From: Hordeum vulgare subsp. vulgare | Taxonomy: Eukaryota; Streptophyta; Magnoliopsida; Poales; Poaceae | Reading direction: 5' to 3' | Assembly (NCBI RefSeq): GCF_904849725.1 | Contig: NC_058523.1 | Coordinates: forward strand, 166,390,689-166,454,688 | Length of the DNA: 64,000 nt | In this document: piece by piece, positions 55,283-64,000 of the stretch | Numbering within the stretch: the stretch's first letter is position 1 | Layout of the letters: each line of letters begins with the position of its first letter | Translations under genes and position numbers: made by a program | The notes under the pieces: model-generated | What the model saw: the letters and a program-made list of their open reading frames with translations, nothing else | What the model was told of the DNA's origin: nothing | The model's database searches: none

Positions 55283-56747
55283 CTTTATTCGTGGCCGCGC
55301 AAGCTTGGCCGAATTTGGAGCACGCGGGCACACGTCGCGCGAGCTCTTGCGCGAGAGAGGAGGCCCCCTAAGGCTTGCCCAATGCAGAGGGGTTATCGGG
55401 GAAGGGGTTCGACATCTCGGGGGAGGCTGGAACTAGCCGAGGGCGTCGCCCCCACCTCGGAGACTCCCTGTAGATTGCTCAGAGCGCGGTTTTGGCATGC
55501 AATGGCATGTTGGTGCGCTCTGGGGCAATTTGGACATGTCCAACATGTTCTGCCACTTGCTGGGGGTGTGGCTAGCCGTTTGGTTTTAGTGGGAGCTTGT
55601 GCTGGTCAAAGGAGGCAAGAAATACTAGTGCTGTCAATCATGAACTGATGTCTGAATTGGGGTTTTTGGCCTTTCTACATTGAACCAGTGAGGGGCCAGT
55701 TGACTGGGCTTAGCTACTCGTGCCGGCTACTTAATCTAAGAGTTTGAAGCAAAGGAGTTTGCTTTAGCTGTGGCTAAGGTGGCTTTTCCCTCTCTGTCAC
55801 AAGGTGTTCGACAGTGGCCACAGGGGGTTGCACCCGACCACTGGTGCTGAGACTTAACAGGTTTGGTTTTGGGGATAAACCATGGAGTTCCACAAAATTT
55901 GAGCTCCATTGGACAAGTTTAGCTTTGTAAACTTGAAATCACTCCATTATGACCAGATCTGGTCCTTCCAAAGGGAGTGTGGGCAAACTAAGTACCACAA
56001 ATCCCATTTTTGGTGTTGAACCCTTATTTGTGGTATTAGGCACTCCTGCAAAGTTTTAGCCTCATTGGACAAACTTTGCTATGTAGAGTTTCTCTAATTT
56101 GATTCTGGACAAACAGGGTTTTTGGGTTATTTGGGGTCCATATCCACCTTTGATCAAGGTGAAACTTTATGTGGACACCAAACAAGGCTTAGGGACATTA
56201 CTGGAATTTTCTAGGAATTTATTAAGAATATTTCCTTTGGAAATATTTCAAAATGCCAAAACAGACAGAAATAGCTTTTGTAGTTTTAATCAATAAATAT
56301 CATATAAATGGGGTTTAAAATCCTATGTATGGAAAATATATGTCCTTCTGATCACCTCTAAATTTAATCAGATTTTTCTAAAGCAGAAAAGTATTTTTCC
56401 ATGTTGGAATACCAATTCTGACCTTAGAAATGGATAGATTATTTAATTAGGAAAATTTTATTTTTGTGGTTTTGAAATACAAAGATAGGTAAAAATCAGA
56501 TTACCAAATATGAGTAGAAGGAGTGCTTGCTATCAAGGACATGTAGTGCAACTCAAGGTGGTTTTACGATGATTGTCAAAGGTTTTTGGAAATCAGTAAA
56601 ATACCAAAAAGGATTTTTGGGTTTTTAAAACTCACATAATCAAGCATACAATGTCAATCATGGCAGTCACAACATTAGTTTTGAAAAAGTTTTAACAAGC
56701 ACAGAATTTTACAACACAGACAGGTGATAGCAAAACAGGGTGTGACA

Positions 56748-56762
56748 GACCTATCCCCCTTA
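56748..56762 (-). other. Polypurine tract of element B
   Basis: The minus strand reads TAAGGGGGATAGGTC directly before the TGTCACACCC start of the 3' LTR. Confidence 0.8.
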
Positions 56763-56787
56763 CAAGAATCTCGTCCCCGAGATTCCT

Positions 56788-57939
56788 AAGCTAGGTGCTA
56801 AAAAGGTCTGGAAACTCAAATCGGAGATAGTCTTCATGCTCCCATGTAGCTTCGGCTTCGGTGTGGTTGCTCCATTGAACCTTGAAATACTTGATGGTGC
56901 GGCTTCTAGTGCATCGCTCTGTTTCATCCAGAATGCGAATTGGCCTCTCGCGATAGGTGAGATCAGACTGAAGGTCAATTTCCCGGTGATCAATGTCCTT
57001 ATAAGGATTGGAACGACTCGGCGTCTGGAGACACTTCCGAAGCTATGACACGTGGAAAATGTTGTGCACACCCGAAAGTTCCGGAGGAAACTCCAACTGA
57101 TAAGCGACCTCTCCATGCCTAGCCGTGATCTTGAATGGCCCAATGAACCTTGGAGCGAGTTTCCCCTTAACGTGAAAACGCTTGGTCCCCTTGAGAGGTG
57201 TGACTCGGAGGTACACCATATCTCCGGGAATGAACCCCACATTCCTGCGGCGAGAGTCCGCATAACTCTTTTGTCGCGACTTGGCTGCCTTCAGATTCTC
57301 TTGGACTAGTTGCACCTTCTCTTTTGCCTGGTGCAAAACTTCTGGTCCGAAGATCAGCCCATCTCCGGTTTCTGACCAGTTGAGCGGGGTGCGGCATTTC
57401 CGTCCGTACATCACTTTGAACGGGGCCATCTGGAGACTAGACCGGTAGCTGTTGTTGTATGAAAACTCAGCGAATGGCAGACAGTCTTCCCATTTGGCTC
57501 CATGCGCTAGGACACATGCGCGGAGCATATCTTCGAGTATCTGATTTACCCTTTCCGTCTGTCCTCCCGTCTGCTTGTGGAAGGCGGTGCTGAAAGAGAG
57601 TTTGGTACCGAGGGATTCCTGAAGTTTCCTCCAAAATCTTGAGGTGAACTGCGTGCCTCGGCCAGATACAATCTCCTTGGGAACTCCGTGAAGGCTTACT
57701 ATGCGCTCGATATAGAGACTGGCCAACTTGTTCCCGTCATAAGTGGTGTTGACAAGGATGCAATGGGCCACCTTGGTCAAATGGTCGACAACAACCCATA
57801 TCGAGTTATGTCCCTTGCTAGACCTTGGTAGACCGGTATTTAAATCCATCCCTACCTTCTCCCACTTCCATTCCGACACCTGGAGAGGTTGTTGCAGTCC
57901 TGCGGGTCGCTGATGCTCACCCTTAACTTGCTGACACAC
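56788..57939 (-). pseudogene. Element B integrase core and C-terminal chromodomain
   Basis: The frame from 57939 to 57043 encodes the integrase core: WKWEKVGMDLNTGLPRSSKG (first Asp), then EIVSGRGTQFTSRFW where the second catalytic Asp is Gly (codon 57661-57663), and GQTERVNQILEDMLRACV with the Glu region. The GPY/F module follows (LAPRFIGPFKI). A stop and frame change near 57043 separate it from the chromodomain at about 56788-57040, recognisable by KYFKVQWSNHTEAEATWEHE. Chromodomains of this lineage bind heterochromatin marks and guide insertion. The zinc-binding N-terminus lies upstream (57940-58150) behind stops where relatives have Arg and Cys. Confidence 0.88.
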
Positions 57940-58149
57940 ATCTCACCTGGCCACATACGATGCAATTTCCCTCTTCATGTCGTGACACCAAAATCTCTCT
58001 CAAAGATCTTGATACATCTTGGTACCACCGGGGTGAATGGAGTAGGGTGCATTATGAGCTTCCCGTAGGATGAGTTCCTTGAGCTCGACCTTGTTGGGTA
58101 CGCACAAACGTTTCCCAAACCACACCACTCCTTGATCATCCACCAAGAA

Positions 58150-60471
58150 TCATGGGGCCTTGCCTTCTGGAATCTTCTTCTTGATACCTTTGATACTCTT
58201 TTGACCCTTCTGGGCCTCGTTGATGTCGTCTTCTAGTGTTGGTTTGACTTCAAGATTATCCAGGAATCCTGGTTCCACCAGTTCCAATCTGAAGTTCTCC
58301 AATTCTTCGTATAAGGCGGGCTGCCTTTCCTTAAGCAGGACGTTTAAGGTGCTGGTCTTCCGACTCAAGGCATCAACCACTACATTTGCCTTACCGGGGT
58401 GATATTGAATACTAAGGTCATAGTCTTTGATTAACTCCAACCATCTCCGTTGCCTCCTATTCAATTCCCTTTGGGTGAAAATATACTTCAGACTCTTGTG
58501 GTCGGTGTATATTTCACATCGCTTCCCCAGAAGGTAATGTCGCCATGTCTTCAGGTCATGCACTACTGCTGCCAACTCGAGATCATGGGTGGCATTATTC
58601 TCCTCATGCGAGAACAGTTGCCGCGACAAGTATGCCATGACCCTGCCATCCTGCATGAGAACTCCACCTAGCCCGGTCCTGGAGGCATCACAATATATCA
58701 CGAACTCCTTGCTGATATCTGGAGTGGCCAATACCGGGGCGGTAGTTCGCCTCTTCTTCAACTCTTGGAAGCTTGCCTCACATTCTGGCGTCCATTCGAA
58801 CTTCTTTCCTTTCTTCAAGAGTTGAGTCATAGGTCGCGCGATGCGGGAGAATCCTTCTACGAACTTGCGGTAATACCCAGCGAGTCCGAGAAAACTGCTG
58901 ACTTCCTTCACGTCGATTGGCGATTCCCAGTTGGTTACCATGGTAATCTTAGAGGGATCAACTGCCAATCCACTTGCTGTCATGGTATGACCTAGGAATC
59001 CAACTTCGTTCAGCCAAAACTGGCATTTGCTGAACTTGGCATATAGTTGGTGCTCTCGAAGCCTTTCCAATACTAACTTCAAGTGCTGCTCGTGCTCTTC
59101 TTCAGACTTGGAAAAGATTAATATGTCGTCAATGAATACGACAACAAACTTGTCCAAATATTCCATGAAGACCTTATTCATGAGGTACATGAAGTAAGCT
59201 GGGCCATTCCTCAGTCCGAAGGACATGACAGTGCACTCGTACAAACCATATCGGTTCACAAATGTCGTGTTCAGAATGTCTTTGGGTCGAATCTTTAGTT
59301 GGTAATATCCAGATCGGAGGTCGATCTTGGAGAATACCTTTGCTCCATTAAGCTGGTCGAACAAGTATTCAATCTTGGGGAGTGGATACTTGTTCTTGAT
59401 CGTGACCTCATTGAGAGGACGGTAATTGACACAAAGTCGGATTGTCCCATCCTTCTTGGACACGAAGAGAACACGCAATCCCCAAGGTGAAGCACTTGGA
59501 CGAATGAATCTTTTCCGGAATTGCTCATCCAGTTTCTTCTTCAACTCTGCTAGCTCTTCGGATCCCATCCTGTAAGGCTTCTTATAGATAGGCCTTGATC
59601 CGGGCATGAGTTCGATGATGAACTCGATGTCTCGCTCAGGAGGCATCCCCGGTAGCTCATTAGGAAAGACATCCGGGTATTCACAGACTATCGGCACTCG
59701 GTCGAGTCCTTCCTCTGATAGGTTGTTAACTCGTGGCACTCGAGAAGGTACTGGCTCACAGACATACTTGACTTTGACCCCTTGGTCACTTGTCATGGTA
59801 ATGGCCCTATTAGCACAGTCCAAGATACTCTGATGCTTGGTCAACCAGTCCATACCGAGGATTACTTCTAGGCCTTGCGACTTAAGTACAATGAGATCCG
59901 CTGAGAAGCTCGTCCCATTGATAACTATCCCAACCTTTCTACACCCTAGGTTGGTTCTCAAAACTGCTCCCGGGGTTTGAATTGCCATATGCCCATGAAG
60001 CCAGGTAGGTTCTAGACCACACTTTTCCGCAAACTTTTGTGTAAAAAAGGAATGCGAAGCACCACAATCAAACAATACTATTGCTGGGATAGAGTTGACG
60101 AGGAACGTACCAAGAATGCAGTCCGGGTCTTCCTGTGCCTCTTTCACGGAAATAGGATTAATCCGCCCCTTGCTATGATACTGCTGATTGCGGGGAGCCT
60201 GGTTCCTGCTTGGTGCTCATTGGCCTGGATTTGGCGCATTGGGGCGCGAAACTTCGGGTTTCTTATTGGGGCACTGCCTAGAATAGTTCCCTGGTTGTCC
60301 ACACCCGAAACAGGTAACTTGTGCGGGAAGATTGGTCTTGCTCCCGCTGTTGTTTGGCGGTGTTTTTGCTGGCTTGTTGCTGACTTGCTGAGGTTGGTAA
60401 TTCTGACGAAATGTTGGGTGCTTGTATTGCTGCTGCTGATAGTTAGGTCTTGCTGTGGCTGACTGCCATGG
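58150..60471 (-). pseudogene. pol: Element B zinc knuckle, protease, reverse transcriptase, RNase H
   Basis: The zinc knuckle CFGCGQPGNYSRQC (about 60270-60315) has Asn where the ligand His is expected. An in-frame stop follows before 60147. From 60147 to 58150 the frame is open for 665 codons. Protease has [10 protein letters not shown], Asp27-Cys-Gly instead of Asp-Ser-Gly. RT has [10 protein letters not shown] (usually VDYR), [13 protein letters not shown] and FIDD at 338-341. RNase H has [17 protein letters not shown] and [15 protein letters not shown]. It ends at TGA 58150-58152, after which integrase sequence goes on. All pieces share one frame with gag (61221), so the original was a single gag-pol ORF. 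Confidence 0.9.
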
Positions 60472-61330
60472 TCATGGTTTTGATATGATTGATCCTCCAC
60501 TACTTATAAGCTTGCGTTTAAGGTTGTCGTCCATTGCACGACGCTTGTCTTCCAACATAAGAGCCTTATTAACCAGGTTACTGAAGGTCCGACATTCACA
60601 AACAACCAGTTGATACTGGAGTGATTGCTGTAGTCCTTCCATAAAGCGCTCCACCTTGGCAGCCTCAGTGCTGACATCTTCAGGTGCATACCTCGATAGA
60701 AGGTTGAACTTGTGCAAATATTCCTTGACTGATCCACTGCCTTGCCTTAAGGCTCGGAATTCCCACTTCTTAATGGTCATCCTCCGTGGAGGAATGTGAG
60801 CGGCGCGGAATCCATCCTTGAACACGGCCCAAGTGATGACTTGCCCGGCTCGCATGATCTGAAATCCATACCACCAAGCTCTGGCTGTGCCTCCAAGATA
60901 GTGGGTTGCATAGAGAACTTTCTCGTTGTCGTCAGTGCACTTGACCAACGCGAGACGGTCTTCGATAGTGCACATCCAGTCATCGGCATCCAAGGGTTCA
61001 GTCGTCTCCGTGAATATGGGTGGCGTAGTCCTCATAAACTCAGAGAGAGTTGAGCGACCGTTGCCATTCCCGTTCTGCGGCGGGTGGTTCACGAAGGTTT
61101 GAGCCAGCTGCTGGATAGCGACATTGTTGGCTTGGAGCTCCTCCCGAAGAGCTTGAAGGAACTGAGCCATGGTCAAGCTTTCAGGAGGAGGTGGCGGCGG
61201 AGGAACATCGTCTTGCTGCACATGGTGATCTCCAGCTTGAGCTTCCCCTCCGGTTCCCTGCTACTGTCCCGAAGAGGCACAGCCGGGTTGCCGAAAGTGC
61301 TGTTGCGAGTTGCATTCACCATCCTGTCAG
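60472..61330 (-). pseudogene. gag: Element B gag
   Basis: Capsid of the chromovirus type: MAQFLQALREELQANN, TEPLDADDWMCTIEDRLAL, HYLGGTARAWWYGF, RAAHIPPRRMTIKKWEFRAL, VKEYLHKFNLLSRYAPEDV. A proline run (seven Pro) precedes the first helix. The likely start is upstream of 61221: the same frame continues to a TAG at 61261-61263 where CAG (Gln) fits, and MVNATRN-type coding lies beyond in a shifted frame up to about 61325. It ends at TGA 60472-60474, and the frame then continues into the knuckle. Confidence 0.87.
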
Positions 61331-61591
61331 GGAAGTAGACAGGTCAAACTCTGCTGAACCGGCTGCACTCGAAAGGGATGACGCTCTAGTAAAGGGGGTC
61401 TGGTGTGTGCTAGTGTGCAAGGTTTTATGAGAAAGGTTTTTGAAAGAACTACTGCGTTAATTTAAAGCAAGCGATGCAGTCGCTCACACGCTGCTCAAGG
61501 CAGAATGCGACTTGCATCCAACAGGTTCACACAACATCCAGGTCGTAAAATCCTAATACAAGAACTTCTACGCTCGGTACATCCTACGCTA

Positions 61592-62374
61592 CTACGCGAT
61601 TGACTCCGTGGTCTCATAAGCCGGCTCTATGGGATCTTCGTCTTCATCTTCATCTCTATCTACATCTTCCTTAGTGCTTCCTTTCCTCGAAGGGGTAGGG
61701 GAGGGAAGTAAACCATCTCGGCGTCTCTTGGTTGGTGCGGTAGCGAAAAGCTTGGTGTACACTTCTGCGGTTAAGCGTCGACTCTGAAGGGGAACTGCCT
61801 GAAGCGGGGGTTTTCCTCCTCCAAAAGAAAAACCAGGTGATATCACATGTGCTCCTTCTTTCTTCACCTTGTTGTTCTTCATCTTCTCCATACGATATAT
61901 GTCCTTAACTTGGTGCAGCTCTTGGCAAATCCTAGTTGACTCCTTGATCAAAAGATGGGTCAAGGTGTCTGAGGAGAGGCTGAAGTAGGTCTGAAACCTT
62001 AATGGCATCCCGTCCTCAGATGAGGGGTTGAGTGTCCAGCTTCCGTCTATCTTGTCCTTAACAAAAGGTAAGTGACGAGTAGCGGGTTCGTTCGCCATAT
62101 CAGGAAGGATGTCGCAGAGTCGCACGAGAGCCTCTCGTGCTGCAGTCTCCATGGCCAGTATCAGATCCTCCATTTGCGGCCCTTCAAAGAACCAGCTAGT
62201 CGGGGAGTTATTAGCCTTCACTATCACGTCCACGTGATATTCCTTAGTGTCGGCGTTGACCCAGTGTTCATGGTAGAGAAAGATGGGAGTGCGACGCACT
62301 TGACACTTCTCGAGGCTATCACTCAAAAGCAGAGGAAAGCCCATTTCCAGAAGCGTCTCGGGTACGGCGGCCAT
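61592..62374 (-). CDS. Leader ORF of Tekay-type B, upstream of gag (unknown function)
   Basis: An uninterrupted 260-codon frame between the primer site and gag, starting ATG at 62374 about 110 bp after the primer site. I do not recognise a domain. The first ~100 residues look globular (TPIFLYHEHWVNADTKEYHV, SWFFEGPQMEDLILAMETAA), with an alpha/beta pattern that loosely recalls the leader ORF of element A (a YRIEV / YHVDV strand, an aromatic strand, then an Ala-rich helix). A charged helical stretch follows (ICQELHQVKDIYRMEKMKNN) and a basic then very acidic tail (KRRRDG..., DRDEDEDEDP). There are no stops, although gag-pol of the same element has several. It could be an accessory protein of Tekay elements; this is inference. 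Confidence 0.65.
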   Translation of the reverse strand: MAAVPETLLEMGFPLLLSDSLEKCQVRRTPIFLYHEHWVNADTKEYHVDVIVKANNSPTSWFFEGPQMEDLILAMETAAREALVRLCDILPDMANEPATRHLPFVKDKIDGSWTLNPSSEDGMPLRFQTYFSLSSDTLTHLLIKESTRICQELHQVKDIYRMEKMKNNKVKKEGAHVISPGFSFGGGKPPLQAVPLQSRRLTAEVYTKLFATAPTKRRRDGLLPSPTPSRKGSTKEDVDRDEDEDEDPIEPAYETTESIA

Positions 62375-62491
62375 TTACAAGGGGTAGAGGAGAGGGTTAG
62401 AAATATATAGTGGGTGCGGTTCTCGGGTCACTCTAGGTGCACAATCATCCGGCTATCGTCCATGCTACCTAAGGCTTCCTATAGTCAGGAT

Positions 62492-62503
62492 GGCTCTGAT
62501 ACC
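62492..62503 (-). other. Primer binding site (tRNA-Met) of element B
   Basis: The minus strand reads TGGTATCAGAGC, an exact match to the initiator tRNA-Met complement, a few bases inside the 5' LTR at 62509. Confidence 0.9.
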
Positions 62504-62508
62504 AGCTC

Positions 62509-62982
62509 TGTGGGGACCCCGACTTACTAGTCGAGAATCGCCGTGCTCAGTGATCCCAGAGATTAATGCACACCGAACACAGATACTGAATAAAGAGTCT
62601 TACATCCAAGTACCGATTATTACAACACGTGACCGAAGGGTCAAGTTCACAAGACAGGGCCTAAGGCCAAATCACACGAATACACTAATAGCAGAAACAT
62701 AGGGCTAAGCGGGTGCCCTATATGCCAAGTCACCGTACTTGGTCATATTATTACCTTCGTAACAACACCTTATTAACACGACACACACTCACTCACTCAC
62801 ACTTGGTTTACGCGGAAATATTAGGACGTAGTTTAAGCAGGATTACCCAACTGTCCTTGACCGTGGACACGGCTATTCGAATAGTTTACACTCTGCAGAG
62901 ATAGTACGTTGGACCCACGAGATCCGGGAAACTTCCGTGTCATCCATGACTCGAGGTATATCACATACCCGAGGTAAGTACC
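62509..62982 (-). repeat. Element B 5' LTR, partial
   Basis: Aligns to 52539-53417 of the 3' LTR but lacks 405 bp (positions equivalent to 52746-53150), with CCC at both deletion edges. It is cut at 62982 by the next Gypsy LTR. It contains both palindromes of the 3' LTR (62861-62872 and 62891-62900). Confidence 0.9.
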
Positions 62983-64000
62983 TGATACGTCCATTTTGCA
63001 TCATGCTTTCATGTTGATAATTATTGCTTTTTGGGCTGTTATATTACCTTGTGGTACCATATTTATGCCTTTTCTCTCTTATTTTGCAAGGTTTATTTGA
63101 AGAGGGAGAATTCAGGCAGCTGGAATTCTGGACTGGAAAAGGAGCAAATCTTAGTCCACTATTATAAACATCTCCAAATGCCCTGAAAAGTTACGTGGAT
63201 TTTTTCGGGATTATATAAAAATACTGGGCGAAAGAATTACCGGAGGGGGGCTGCCAGGGCGCCACTAGCCCTGCCACCGCCACCACCCCCTGGTGGCAGA
63301 GTGGGGGCTTGTGGGCTCCCTGATGGCCCACTAGCCCCCTCTTTTTCTATGTGAAGGGTCTTGGTCCAGAAAAATCATACATGAGCTTTTTCGTGGTTTC
63401 GCCGCCGCCACGAGGCGGAACTTGAGAAAATCCAATCTAGAGCTCCGGCAGGACGATCCTGCCTGGGAAACTTCCCTCCCGGAGGGGGAAATCGTCGCCA
63501 TCGTCATCACCAACACTCCTCTCGTCGGAGGGGAGCATCTTCATCAACACCATCTCCTCTCCAATCCCTAGTTCATCTCTTGTAACCAATCTTCGTCTCA
63601 CGACTCCGATTGGTACTTGTAAGGTTACTAGTAGTGTTGATTACTCTTTGTAGTTGATGCTAGTTGGATTACTTGGTGGAAGAAGTTTATGTTCAGATCC
63701 TTGATGCTATTCATTACACCTCTAATCATGATTATGATTATGCTTTGTGAGTAGTTACTTTTGTTCCTGAGGACATGGGATAAGTCATGTTAATAATAGT
63801 CATGTGAATTTGATATTCGTTCGGTATTTTGATATGCTGTATGTTGTCTTCTCCTCTAGTGGTGTTATGTGAACGTCGACTACATAACACTTCACCATAC
63901 TTGGGCCTAGAGGAAGGCATTGGGAAGTAGTAAGTAGATGATGGGTTGCTGGACAGAAGCTTAAACCCCAATCTATGCGTTGCTTCGTGAGGGGCTGATT
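62983..64000 (+). repeat. Gypsy LTR (TGATACGTCC class), cut by the window end
   Basis: Starts TGATACGTCCATTTTGCATC directly after GTACC (expected target duplication). A TATA box TTATATAAAA lies at 63211-63220, preceded by the CCTGAAAAGTTACG block also found in the other Gypsy LTRs here. A leader with CATCAACACCATCTCCTCTC is near 63543. It continues past 64000. No coding frame inside is credible. Confidence 0.85.

Larger units (their letters stand above)
52539..56747 (-). repeat. Element B 3' LTR (4.2 kb)
   Basis: In element orientation TGTCACACCC...TCCCCACA. A TATA box CCTATAAATA is at 55111-55120 (minus strand), followed by a GC-rich transcribed region down to about 54490. It also holds an AG microsatellite (55249-55278), a ~72-bp tandem pair (about 53042-53185), and the palindromes CCGTGGACACGG (53296-53307) and CTCTGCAGAG (53326-53335). 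The open frame at 54764-55648 on the + strand is antisense to the LTR transcript and not a credible gene. Confidence 0.88.
52539..62982 (-). mobile_element. Tekay-type chromovirus B (- strand), inserted in the integrase of A
   Basis: 3' LTR at 52539-56747, polypurine tract, then reading from the right: partial 5' LTR (62509-62982), tRNA-Met primer site, leader ORF, gag, protease-RT-RNase H, integrase, chromodomain. Target duplication on the left is ACAGA; the right copy is outside the window because the 5' LTR is interrupted at 62983. The chromodomain after integrase and the 4.2 kb LTR place it with Tekay/Del chromoviruses, which favour heterochromatin. Integrase has a catalytic Asp replaced and there are several stops, so this copy is inactive. 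Confidence 0.9.

Noticed and set aside
54764..55648. 294-codon open frame on the + strand
   Set aside because: It lies antisense in the GC-rich transcribed part of the element B LTR, has low-complexity composition and an AG microsatellite inside, and matches no family I know.

Overview
This 64 kb window looks like intergenic DNA of a Triticeae grass (wheat, Aegilops or barley type). Almost every stretch is a transposable element of a kind typical of these genomes: Angela/WIS/BARE-type Copia LTRs, Sirevirus Copia elements with env-like ORFs, Tekay-type chromovirus Gypsy elements with very long LTRs, Gypsy LTRs beginning TGATACGTC, a DUF4283-type LINE, and a Stowaway MITE whose ends begin CTCCCTCCGTTCC. 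I see no intact host gene, no rRNA or tRNA gene, no CRISPR array and no prokaryotic feature. Family names are from recognition, not from a search.

Left part (1-23.97 kb). A truncated Copia LTR (1-580) is followed by a decayed LINE on the + strand: ORF1 988-2676, ORF2 endonuclease from 2973, ORF2 reverse transcriptase to about 20823. ORF2 is split by a 14.4 kb minus-strand Sirevirus (3926-18312) with two LTRs, tRNA-Met primer site, gag, pol, env-like ORF, polypurine tract and a perfect 5-bp target duplication (AGACT). After the LINE come a Stowaway MITE (21265-21422), an AT-rich stretch packed with TTGCCAT words, and an RNase H-like fragment (23423-23863).

Middle part (23.97-37.7 kb). A second, older Sirevirus (23969 to about 32436, minus strand) keeps gag and env-like remnants but has no visible pol. 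It carries a 343-bp Mutator-like inverted-repeat element with a 10-bp target duplication. Next are an intron-containing gypsy-type gag relic (+), an Angela-type gag/leader fragment (-), a Gypsy LTR (+) and an Angela-type 3' LTR with the end of RNase H (-).

Right part (35.66-64 kb). This is a one-sided stack of nested insertions: only the left half of most elements is present, each cut by the next. A gag-protease Gypsy element (37687-43353) is interrupted by a Tekay-type element (43354-52538), whose integrase is interrupted by a second Tekay-type element on the other strand (52539-62982), whose 5' LTR is interrupted by another Gypsy LTR (62983 onward). The missing right halves should lie to the right of the window in mirror order.

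Within each element the parts follow the normal retrotransposon logic: LTR promoter, tRNA-Met priming, gag, protease, RT/RNase H, integrase, polypurine tract. Nearly all copies are dead: frameshifts, nonsense codons (many fit C-to-T decay, often CAG to TAG) and altered catalytic residues. The most interesting points are: (a) candidate internal TATA promoters in front of the env-like ORFs of both Sireviruses; (b) an extra uninterrupted leader ORF between primer site and gag in both Tekay-type elements; (c) a 0.6 kb GC-rich, gene-like segment sandwiched between two 390-bp copies of a Gypsy gag; (d) the Mutator-like inverted-repeat element with four internal palindromes.
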